This document shows positions 8,305 to 15,035 of a DNA stretch of 32,645 bases, piece after piece; the stretch's first letter is position 1; each line of letters starts with the position of its first letter. The notes under the pieces were generated by a model, which saw only the letters and a program-made list of their open reading frames with translations, was not told the origin of the DNA and ran no database searches. Source of the stretch: Calothrix sp. MO_192.B10 (lineage in GTDB: Bacteria > Cyanobacteriota > Cyanobacteriia > Cyanobacteriales > Nostocaceae); NCBI GenBank assembly GCA_030065055.1, contig JASJDS010000078.1, positions 1-32,645 of the forward strand, read 5' to 3'. Both the position numbers and the translations under genes were made by a program.

Positions 8305-10737
8305 TTACAGTTCTTCTTCGATTTTCTGGATAATGCTTCTTTCAATTAAAGGTACTTGGAAACGAACTCGATCTGAGTTGTCATGTTCAAAAATTTCTTT
8401 TTGAATTAGTTTATTCCAAACTTTAGGATTTTCTTCTGTGGGGGTAGCTTTTTTAATTAAATTTCTAATACACTCTCGTTGCTGCTGGTTGAGAGTGTTA
8501 TTCCATAAATCATCAAAATAAAGACTACCACTTATCAAAGCTTTGGGAATAATGCCATCCACATCTTGGGGATTAGCCTTAATATTCAGAGCGTTTTGAG
8601 GATGCTCTCGGTTGAGATAATCTACTAATTCAGAACAGAGCAACTGTACGAGATACGGTTGACAGCGCGTCCAATAAATAATTCGTTCTACGGTTTCTGG
8701 AAGATAAATATCGGGAAAGTCGGGTACGGGATGGATAATTAATTCTTCGGCTTCCGGCTTTTCTAAATAAGTTAAACGAACGTAACGGGTACTAATCAGA
8801 TAATCGCTCCAATAGGTTTCCATTTCATCTAGAGTATGAGAACCGCTAAAAAGCAGCGTCCAAGCAGAACGATGTTGGATAACGTGGCGCAAAAAGTTAA
8901 GGGGTGCGCGGGATTTGGTAGCGTCAATTACTTCCTCAAGACGTTCAAATTCATCCAGACAAAGTAAAAATCTTTTTCCTGGGGCAGTACGTTCGATGGT
9001 GGTAAACCAGTCTTGCAAAGTAGGAAAGGGTTCGGTTTTTAGTTCTTCTTGATTGGGGTGGGGTAAGGTAAGATTACGGGAAGTTCTAGCCGAGTCTATT
9101 ATTTGCTTAACTAAAGATTTAGCAACTCCCGGCAGAGTGATTGCATCAGCAATTCCTTGAAAATCTACTCGTAAAGGAATTAAATCTCCGCCTACTTTTT
9201 GGGGTAGATATTGTAGAGTGGAAGTTTTACCCGTGTGTCTGCCTCCATATAGTAATAGAGTAGGTGGGGGGGACATTAAAGCAATGTTTTCAATTTCCCG
9301 AAATAAATCTTGACGGCCTTTGAAACGATTTTGGGCAGTTTCGGGGTCTAAAGCTGCCCCAGCAATGTAAACTTGGGGGATTTCTTGGGCATAACGGGTT
9401 TGTTCTTGTAAGTTGCGTCGTGCAGTTTCGAGGATATTTAACCATCTTTGGGCGATAGTACTAGAAGCAGTGGCAACGCGGGGATTTTCAATAAAAGCAA
9501 AACTCTTTAGCATCTGATTCAAAGAGTTAATCAGATTTTTCAGTATTTCCGCCTTGCGATAAACAGAGGTTGCCATATCTGCGGATTGGATGCTGCGGCT
9601 AATATCGAGAAACTGGGGTAATACTGTACCAATTTGGGGAGGGGAAGGAGTAGGAATCCAAGCTAGTTCCTCGGTAATGGTAATAATGTCACGGAAAGTG
9701 CGACAACGTTCCAGGGTATCTAAGACGATATTAACTATGGCTCTTGCAGCAACTCGCTGTTGATTGGTGGAGGTAGTTAGATAATCGATAGTTTCACGGG
9801 CTGTGGTGGGGTTTTCGCGGTATGCCTTGACTAGCATAGTATCCATCAAAGGTAGAGGTAAATGAATTACTTGGTCGAAATAGGGAGGTAAGTAACGCAA
9901 TCTTGATGAAAATCTGCCCTGACGTGTAAATAAAAACAACAATCCTATCCAAAAGAATTCTGGTAACCAAACATAAGCTCGCGACGCTCCTAATACAAAT
10001 GCTGCAGCAATTGCTATATCCAATGCTACACCGAACATTACACTAAATACTGCACCAAATACTACACCAAGTGTTGCATTAAGTACTATATTAGGTGCCA
10101 TGCCAAGTACTACACTACAAAATACGCAGAGCAATACAACAAGTACTACACCAGATACCACATCATATGCTGCTACACTAGAACTAAATATTACGCCATA
10201 TAATACACTAAATGCTATACCAAGTACTGCACCAAACACTACACTAAGTACTGCACTAAGTACTACACCGAATACTGCACCAAGTGCTACATTTAGTAAT
10301 ACGTTAAGTACTACACCAAGTGCTGCGCCAAACTCTAAAAGCGCAGCAGTCAGTAACAAATTAGTAACTGCAATAAGCCACAAATTTTTTCCGGCAAAAC
10401 CATATCTATATCTAGAGAAAATTTGAGCAAACATCCAACCAGAATAATATGATTCACTAGGCAACCAGTTAAAAGATGTTTGACTTATAACTGTATAAAT
10501 CAAACCTACCATCAAAATAGCTAACTGAGGGGTAATTATTGTTAGCCAAAAAACTTGTCCTACGTAGCGACGCAAAGGCTGATTATTAGGAAATTGTTTC
10601 AGTTTAAGATAAGGATTATCATCAGGTTTTAAGTCAGGATGAATGTCTTGCAACCATTGCTTTAAAGTATAGGGTTTAAAATATATCCAGTAGAGAAGAC
10701 GAGCGCATTCATTGATATAATTCCCCAAGCCAGACAT
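8305..10737 (-). CDS. Membrane-anchored P-loop (AAA/STAND-like) ATPase with four-residue membrane repeats
   Basis: The protein has 810 residues. A membrane helix lies at about 62-85, then a hydrophobic module at 121-273. Within 141-189 and 205-247 nearly every fourth residue is Gly, Ser or Asn (blocks such as GVVL NVLL NVAL GAVF GVVL SAVL SVVF GAVL), a small-xxx-small pattern suited to tightly packed helices. After a helical linker (about 300-470) comes an ATPase: Walker A GGRHTGKTS (498-506), Walker B FLLCLDEFE (590-597) with Asp595 and Glu596, a sensor-like LLFSGSH (629-634 region), and a helical RCQPYLVQLL segment near 691-700 as in STAND/ORC-type ATPases. The ATG is 3 bp after the stop of the partner gene upstream, and GGAG inside that gene's end serves as ribosome site, so the two are co-translated. 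Function unknown; the neighbourhood (restriction-modification) hints at a conflict or signalling role. No nuclease or other effector domain is seen. Confidence 0.8.
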   Translation of the reverse strand: MSGLGNYINECARLLYWIYFKPYTLKQWLQDIHPDLKPDDNPYLKLKQFPNNQPLRRYVGQVFWLTIITPQLAILMVGLIYTVISQTSFNWLPSESYYSGWMFAQIFSRYRYGFAGKNLWLIAVTNLLLTAALLEFGAALGVVLNVLLNVALGAVFGVVLSAVLSVVFGAVLGIAFSVLYGVIFSSSVAAYDVVSGVVLVVLLCVFCSVVLGMAPNIVLNATLGVVFGAVFSVMFGVALDIAIAAAFVLGASRAYVWLPEFFWIGLLFLFTRQGRFSSRLRYLPPYFDQVIHLPLPLMDTMLVKAYRENPTTARETIDYLTTSTNQQRVAARAIVNIVLDTLERCRTFRDIITITEELAWIPTPSPPQIGTVLPQFLDISRSIQSADMATSVYRKAEILKNLINSLNQMLKSFAFIENPRVATASSTIAQRWLNILETARRNLQEQTRYAQEIPQVYIAGAALDPETAQNRFKGRQDLFREIENIALMSPPPTLLLYGGRHTGKTSTLQYLPQKVGGDLIPLRVDFQGIADAITLPGVAKSLVKQIIDSARTSRNLTLPHPNQEELKTEPFPTLQDWFTTIERTAPGKRFLLCLDEFERLEEVIDATKSRAPLNFLRHVIQHRSAWTLLFSGSHTLDEMETYWSDYLISTRYVRLTYLEKPEAEELIIHPVPDFPDIYLPETVERIIYWTRCQPYLVQLLCSELVDYLNREHPQNALNIKANPQDVDGIIPKALISGSLYFDDLWNNTLNQQQRECIRNLIKKATPTEENPKVWNKLIQKEIFEHDNSDRVRFQVPLIERSIIQKIEEEL
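9997..10317 (-). repeat. 12-bp tandem-repeat region encoding the four-residue membrane repeats
   Basis: On the plus strand the units read like AAGTACTGCACT, AAGTACTACACC, GAATACTGCACC, AAGTGCTACATT, each 12 bp, best preserved around 10240-10330. They keep the frame of the minus-strand gene and encode one small residue plus three hydrophobic ones per unit. The array is interrupted around 10130-10190. Confidence 0.85.
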
Positions 10738-10740
10738 TAG

Positions 10741-11844
10741 TTATTCTCCTATACCCAAAGTTTTTTTGACTGCTTCTATTACATCTGACCAAGGTAATAT
10801 TTTTAAAGCAGCTAAAATGCAGGCCCCGACTATAAATACTCCTATTAACCAAGCTGAGAACTCATCTAGTTTAGTACCAATAAATTTAACAGCTTGACCT
10901 AATTTTACAGGTAAACGCCAAAATACCCATTGCAAAAATAGTAAACCTTTACGCCAGATACTATGATTCGCTGATATCCCTCTAGCTTGACGTTCAAAAC
11001 TTTTTTTTGCCCAATTTATATCATTATTAGATTGTTTTGCTTCCCAAAGATACAATCCTGCAAGTTGCAACAGATAAGGATTTTTTCCACCCCAATCTAA
11101 AGCTATTTGCTGTTCGTTATCATTTAAAACAGCTTGACTACCTGGAATATTGGTTTGGGGTAAACGTACTAAATCCCGTGCTTCATTGTCTGTAAAACCT
11201 TGCAACATCATTACTTGACCGACATTAAAAAAACTAGAAGTTAATTTTTTTTGGCGGCTGTAAACCTTCAGGTTTTTCCCAGAAGCAATAACTAACATTA
11301 ATGCATTCCTATCCATTAAAGACCGCAAATTATCATAAAAACCATTATTAAATTCTTCTGGATGTTGAAACAAAGCTTCAATCTTATCCAAACAGAGAAT
11401 TGGTAAAATACCAACATCTCGAAATTGCACTATGGTTTGAGAAAAACTTTCTGTGTCAAAGTGATTAGCTTCTAAGGCTTGAATTAATCTTTTAGGTTGA
11501 CCAAACCAGGAATATCTTTGTTTAAGATTTTTACACAATTCTTCTGCTACAACTCGATAAAAACGAGACTTGTGTTGACAACTTCCCTGTTCCAGAGAAA
11601 GATATACAGCTAAATAGTTACGGGGATCTTTGCCTCTACTTTCGATTTTTTGTTCGTAGGTTTGACAAAAGTGAGATAGCAGAGATGATTTACCAGTGCG
11701 TTTGTCTCCTACTACATTGATGCTGGTGGGTTGAGCAGCAACAGTACGAGCAGTAATAGTATCAAGTTGTTCTTGATAACCAATAAAATATCTAGCATCA
11801 GAGATGGTTGAACCAGCATAAAAAGGAGCAGTGTCAGACGGCAT
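10741..11844 (-). CDS. P-loop ATPase with C-terminal membrane helix, partner of the 810-residue ATPase
   Basis: The protein has 367 residues. An N-terminal FIGYQEQLDTI (20-30) recalls the F-x-GR-xx-EL entry of ORC/STAND-like ATPases. Walker A is GDKRTGKSS (46-54). Walker B is PILCLDKIE (148-156): Asp153 is present but the usual next acidic residue is Lys154, with Glu156 two positions on. A sensor-like LVIASG (about 184-189) and GGKNPYLLQLAGLYL (252-266) follow. One strong membrane helix lies at about 329-348, leaving a short charged tail. Thus the ATPase is cytosolic and tail-anchored, while its partner is anchored at the N-terminus. The gene ends 3 bp before the next start, giving a two-gene operon. 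The ATG at 11844 opens the reading frame cleanly. I cannot name a known system with exactly this pair. Because of the Lys at Walker B it may bind but poorly hydrolyse ATP. Confidence 0.78.
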   Translation of the reverse strand: MPSDTAPFYAGSTISDARYFIGYQEQLDTITARTVAAQPTSINVVGDKRTGKSSLLSHFCQTYEQKIESRGKDPRNYLAVYLSLEQGSCQHKSRFYRVVAEELCKNLKQRYSWFGQPKRLIQALEANHFDTESFSQTIVQFRDVGILPILCLDKIEALFQHPEEFNNGFYDNLRSLMDRNALMLVIASGKNLKVYSRQKKLTSSFFNVGQVMMLQGFTDNEARDLVRLPQTNIPGSQAVLNDNEQQIALDWGGKNPYLLQLAGLYLWEAKQSNNDINWAKKSFERQARGISANHSIWRKGLLFLQWVFWRLPVKLGQAVKFIGTKLDEFSAWLIGVFIVGACILAALKILPWSDVIEAVKKTLGIGE

Positions 11845-11945
11845 TACTTTCAGTTGATGCTTGTGTGTTCTCTACGTAACATAGATATCCTACTACTCCA
11901 GCAAGCCAAAATTGCCGGGTGGAGCACCGAGTCATATTACCGGAT

Positions 11946-11973
11946 GGTGCGTTACACTTCGTGGTAACACACC
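11946..11973. repeat. Short palindrome GGTGCGTTAC...GTAACACACC
   Basis: Imperfect 10-bp inverted arms with an 8-nt loop, part of a family of small hairpins (another ATGGTGCGTTAC lies near 30463). It lies in the 669-bp gap 11845-12513, which holds only repeats. Confidence 0.5.
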
Positions 11974-12032
11974 CTACGTGTTTTAAGCGCAAGCGCAGGC
12001 TACGCCAACTAGGGGGTGTTTTCAAACTCATT

Positions 12033-12187
12033 CGTAGGTTGGGTAGAACGGAGTGAAACCCAACTGGGTGTAAGGAAAATGTTGGGTTACTCTACCCTTC
12101 GGGAACGCCTGACGGCGTTAGCGCAGCTCCTCGCGGAGCGAGGCACGAGAAGCCGCTGCGCGTCTACGTTCCTCAACCCAACCTACG
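12033..12187. repeat. 155-bp element with 12-bp terminal inverted repeats (MITE-like)
   Basis: The ends CGTAGGTTGGGT and ACCCAACCTACG are perfect complements. Inside are further small palindromes (GTAGAACGGAGTGAAACCCA, CTCCTCGCGGAGCGAGG). A partial copy lies at 8171-8205. It has no coding capacity of its own. This could be a non-autonomous element or a folded repeat; no target duplication is clear. Confidence 0.65.
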
Positions 12188-12350
12188 TCTATTGGGGTAA
12201 TTTCAAGTCAAAAGTCAAAAGTCAAATTCAAAAGTTTATTGTCACAGATTCGAGCAGTATACAGATGTTTCTTAATACAAAATAAATCAAGGCTAGCGAT
12301 CGCACAACCACTGTAGTACTATCCATTGGGAGCATCCCAAATATTAAAGA

Positions 12351-12441
12351 TTGTAGTGCGGGCATCTTGCCCGCATCAGATATCCAGGGAGCAAGATGCT
12401 CCCACTACGTAATATTTTTGAAAAATGGGGATGCTCCCCAT
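12351..12441. repeat. Compound hairpin repeat (TTGTAGTGCGGGCATCTTGCCCGC type)
   Basis: GTAGTGCGGGCATCTTGCCC is followed by GGGAGCAAGATGCTCCCACTAC, giving two small hairpins inside larger GTAGTG...CACTAC arms. A third hairpin, GGGGATGCTCCCC, lies at about 12427-12439. Repeats of this type are common between cyanobacterial genes; none is coding. A HIP1 site is at about 12296. Confidence 0.6.
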
Positions 12442-12513
12442 CCATTGGTACTGAGTTATCAGTTCACTACTTCACAGGGCCGCAAAATCTACATATTGCC
12501 GACATAAAATTAC

Positions 12514-13635
12514 ATGATTGCTTCTAGTAAACCTTGGAAATTATTATTTGTATCTACCCCTGTAGGACCTTTGGGTACAGGACTAGGTGGTGGTGTGGAA
12601 CTGACTCTGTATAACATTGCCCAACATATGTTAAATCGGGGTCATCAGTTACAGGTGGTTGCACCAGCTGGCTCTACCTGGGAACATATCCCCATAGTAC
12701 AAATTCCTGGTAATTCACAAACTTTTGCCCAAACTCAGGAACGTGATACCCCAATTATGATGCCAGAAAATTCCCTCCTGGCAAATATGTGGGAATATGC
12801 ACGTCAAGTACAAAATGAGTATGACCTAATTGTTAATTTTGCTTACGATTGGTTGCCTTTATACCTAACACCCTTTTTCAGTGTTCCTATTGCCCACTTT
12901 ATCAGTATGGGTTCCCTGTCCGATGCCCTCGACCAAATTCTCCTCCCAGTGGCAAAACACTTTCCCAGAACTGTTGGTTTTTATACTCATTCCCAAGCAG
13001 CTACTTTTCCTGGGTTAACCCCGCCCATATACTATTTGAGTAGTGGTATTGATTTAGACTTATATGATTTTTGTCCCCAACCAAAACAGCAATTTGCTTG
13101 GATAGGTCGCATTTCCCCAGAGAAGGGTTTGGAGGATGCGGTAGCGTTATCCCAAAAGACAAACATCCCTTTAAAAATCATGGGCAAACTCCAGGATGAA
13201 TCTTACTGGCAAAGAATTTGCCGAGAATATTCCCATGCACCAATGGAGTATATGGGATTTTTGTCAACTACAGAAATGCAGAAAATTGTCAGGGAATGTC
13301 GGGCATTATTAATGACTCACCGTTGGGTAGAGGCTTTTGGTAATGTTGCCATAGAAGCTTTAGCCTGTGGCGTACCAGTAATTTCCTATCGTCGGGGAGG
13401 ACCAGCAGAAATTGTCCGAGATGGGGAAACGGGGTTCTTGGTAGTGCCGGATAGTATTCCCGGTTTGGTAGAGGCTGTATCCCGTTTAGATGAAATTAGC
13501 CGCCATCAATGTCGCCAACAAGCAGAAACGGAATTTTCCCTGGAAGCATTGGGCGATCGCTTTGAAAAATGGTTTGGCGAGATTTTAGAGTTCGGAGTTC
13601 GGAGTTCGGAGTTCGGAATGAGGAGTGAGGAGTGA
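12514..13635 (+). CDS. GT4-type glycosyltransferase, possibly UDP-glucose:tetrahydrobiopterin glucosyltransferase
   Basis: The 373-residue protein has the GT-B fold of family GT4. The N-terminal LLFVSTPVGPLGTGLGGGVE and LTLYNIAQHML form the acceptor-side domain; WIGRISPEKGLEDAV opens the nucleotide-sugar domain, and EAFGNVAIEALACGVPVI supplies the E-x7-E motif. The opening FVSTPVGPLG-GGGVELTL resembles cyanobacterial proteins annotated as UDP-glucose:tetrahydrobiopterin glucosyltransferase, which make pterin glucosides; this is from memory and needs a search. The ATG at 12514 begins close to the first strand, as in relatives. The last ~15 residues (EFGVRSSEFGMRSEE) are encoded by GAGTTCG and GGAGTGA tandem repeats, so the natural C-terminus has been replaced or extended by repeat DNA. 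An LD-carboxypeptidase gene follows 61 bp downstream on the same strand. Confidence 0.85.
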   Translation: MIASSKPWKLLFVSTPVGPLGTGLGGGVELTLYNIAQHMLNRGHQLQVVAPAGSTWEHIPIVQIPGNSQTFAQTQERDTPIMMPENSLLANMWEYARQVQNEYDLIVNFAYDWLPLYLTPFFSVPIAHFISMGSLSDALDQILLPVAKHFPRTVGFYTHSQAATFPGLTPPIYYLSSGIDLDLYDFCPQPKQQFAWIGRISPEKGLEDAVALSQKTNIPLKIMGKLQDESYWQRICREYSHAPMEYMGFLSTTEMQKIVRECRALLMTHRWVEAFGNVAIEALACGVPVISYRRGGPAEIVRDGETGFLVVPDSIPGLVEAVSRLDEISRHQCRQQAETEFSLEALGDRFEKWFGEILEFGVRSSEFGMRSEE

Positions 13636-13642
13636 GGAGTTA
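13588..13642. repeat. Heptanucleotide repeats GAGTTCG x4 and GGAGTGA x3
   Basis: Two adjoining 7-bp repeat tracts cross the stop codon of the glycosyltransferase gene at 13633-13635. Another GAGTGAGGA copy lies at 13683-13691 and supplies the purine-rich ribosome site of the next gene. Confidence 0.9.
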
Positions 13643-13646
13643 GTAG

Positions 13647-13665
13647 GGGCGCAATGCTTGCGCCC
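13647..13665. repeat. Small hairpin GGGCGCAA-TGC-TTGCGCCC
   Basis: A perfect 8-bp stem with a 3-nt loop between two plus-strand genes. It may help end the upstream transcript, but there is no T-run after it. Confidence 0.5.
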
Positions 13666-13696
13666 TAAAGGAATTATGAATGAGGAGTGAGGAATC

Positions 13697-14593
13697 ATGA
13701 GTGACAAGATTATTCCCCCACCCCTAAAGCCGGGGGACTTACTGCGAGTTATTGCTCCTAGTGGCTGTTTGCGAGAAATGACAGCCTTTGAACGGGGTGT
13801 GGAAGTTTGGCGATCGCAAGGTTATCAAGTAGAAATCATCCCAGAGATAGATGACAAATGGGGATATTTGGCTGGCAAAGATGAAGCTCGTCGCCAACAC
13901 CTAGCAGATGCATGGAAAGATCCTGAATGTCGGGGTATTCTCTGTGCCAGGGGTGGTTTTGGTAGTACGCGGCTCTTAGAAGCATGGGATTGGGGAGGAA
14001 ATATTTCCCATCCCAAATGGCTAATTGGTTTTTCTGATATTACTGCGTTGTTGTGGAGTTTAGCTCGTACTGGTGTTGTCGGTGTTCATGCTCCTGTATT
14101 AACTACCATTAGTAATGAGCCGGAATGGTCAAAACAAAGGTTATTTGACTATGTGGAAGGTAAGCAAATTCCACCCTTGGAAGGTTCTGGTTGGGGAGGG
14201 GGTGTAGCAACGGGGATATTGCTCCCTGGAAACCTCACCGTTGCCACCCACCTTTTGGGTACATCTCACCAACCAAGTTTAGAAGGGGTAATTCTCGCCT
14301 TTGAAGATGTGATGGAGGCTCCCTACCGTATTGATAGAATGCTTACCCAGTGGCGTATGAATGGTGCCTTGTCCCAAGTGGGGGGTATTGCTTTAGGTAG
14401 TTTTACTGGCTGCGAACCGCCAGCGAATGTGCCTAGTTTTAGTGTAGAAGAAGTATTGCGCGATCGCTTGGGAGATTTGGGTATTCCCATTGTCTCTAAT
14501 TTACCCTTTGGTCATGAAGCTCCCAATGCAGCTTTACCTGTGGGTGTGGAAGTAACTTTAGATGGGGATAAGGGAGTTTTGGATATTCATTGA
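13697..14593 (+). CDS. LD-carboxypeptidase (peptidase family S66)
   Basis: Enzymes of this family remove the terminal D-alanine from murein tetrapeptides during cell-wall recycling; some members (MccF type) instead cleave peptide-nucleotide antibiotics. The 298 residues are full length. The catalytic triad is visible: Ser113 in GFSDIT, Glu203 in AFEDV, His273 in FGHEAPNAALPVG. The family motif CARGGFGSTRLL lies at 83-94. No signal peptide is seen, consistent with a cytosolic recycling enzyme. The ATG at 13697 follows GAGGAATC, a good ribosome site made from a heptamer repeat. Three HIP1-type sites or near-sites lie in the gene. A GATCCCCGACTTCT palindrome begins 8 bp after the stop and probably forms the 3' end of the transcript. 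LdcA is the likelier assignment than MccF, given the context-free position. Confidence 0.9.
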   Translation: MSDKIIPPPLKPGDLLRVIAPSGCLREMTAFERGVEVWRSQGYQVEIIPEIDDKWGYLAGKDEARRQHLADAWKDPECRGILCARGGFGSTRLLEAWDWGGNISHPKWLIGFSDITALLWSLARTGVVGVHAPVLTTISNEPEWSKQRLFDYVEGKQIPPLEGSGWGGGVATGILLPGNLTVATHLLGTSHQPSLEGVILAFEDVMEAPYRIDRMLTQWRMNGALSQVGGIALGSFTGCEPPANVPSFSVEEVLRDRLGDLGIPIVSNLPFGHEAPNAALPVGVEVTLDGDKGVLDIH

Positions 14594-14601
14594 AACAAAC
14601 A

Positions 14602-14635
14602 AGATCCCCGACTTCTTCTGAGAAGTCGGGGATCT
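14602..14635. repeat. Palindrome AGATCCCCGACTTCT, copy 1
   Basis: Perfect 15-bp arms around a 4-nt loop (TCTG). Copies 2 and 3 lie at 27279-27311 and 27381-27444. Placed directly after the S66 gene, it could act in termination or RNA stability, but no T-run follows. Confidence 0.85.
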
Positions 14636-14685
14636 GGGTATCGCTAATTTTGACACATCAACGTCAGTTATTAAGGGAGGATATT

Positions 14686-14904
14686 ATGCAGGAATCGGTT
14701 ATTTATCAGGATATTTTACAAAAGGGTGAGGAACGTACAATATTACGTCAACTTAATCGGCGTTTTGGAGAAATCAATTCTTTATTAGTCGATAGGATTA
14801 AATTGTTACCGATTGAAAAACTAGATGCTTTAGCAGAAGCATTACTAGATTTTTCTGCTATATCTGATTTAGTTGCTTGGCTTGAGGAAAATACGAATAG
14901 TTAA
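14686..14904 (+). CDS. DUF4351 domain protein, probable C-terminal remnant of an Rpn/PD-(D/E)XK transposase-like protein
   Basis: The product is 72 residues: MQESVIYQDILQKGEERTIL, then RQLNRRFGEINSLLVDRIKL, ending with AISDLVAWLEENTNS, which is the DUF4351 pattern (two helices and the LLDFSAISDLVAWL tail). In cyanobacteria this domain normally ends a ~280-residue Rpn family nuclease/recombinase. The frame is open upstream to about 14590 (…LLREDIMQES also looks family-like), but the nuclease core is absent and a palindrome occupies its place. An ideal AAGGGAGG stands 5 bp before the ATG, so a short protein could still be made. Intragenic C-terminal products of Rpn proteins have been reported as antitoxins, as I recall; whether that applies here is speculation. 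It could equally be a plain gene remnant. Confidence 0.6.
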   Translation: MQESVIYQDILQKGEERTILRQLNRRFGEINSLLVDRIKLLPIEKLDALAEALLDFSAISDLVAWLEENTNS

Positions 14905-14913
14905 GTCGTTATG

Positions 14914-14968
14914 CACCCCTCTCCTTAATAAGGAGAGGGGAGATAAAGCATAGCTTTATCGGGGTGAG
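14914..14968. repeat. Nested hairpin repeat CACCCCTCTCCTTA...GGGGTGAGG
   Basis: CCCCTCTCCTTA/TAAGGAGAGGGG forms one strong hairpin and GATAAAG/CTTTATC a second; outer CACCCC pairs with GGGGTG. It follows the DUF4351 gene and faces the end of the UPF0182 gene, so it may terminate either. This repeat type is common in cyanobacteria. Confidence 0.7.
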
Positions 14969-15004
14969 GTTAATCCGTACCTCACTAGGCTCAGAAACGC
15001 TATA

Positions 15005-15031
15005 TTACTTATTACTTATTACTTATTACTT
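15005..15031. repeat. Heptanucleotide repeat TTACTTA
   Basis: Nearly four copies of a 7-bp unit end a few bases before the stop codon of the minus-strand UPF0182 gene. Confidence 0.85.
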
Positions 15032-15035
15032 GTCT

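Noticed and set aside
10100-10426. Open plus-strand frame giving a Ser/Thr/Pro-rich 108-residue product
   Set aside because: It is the complement of the 12-bp repeats inside the minus-strand ATPase gene; the repetitive composition follows from that.
12016-12285. 89-residue plus-strand frame
   Set aside because: It runs through the 155-bp repeat element and flanking low-complexity DNA.
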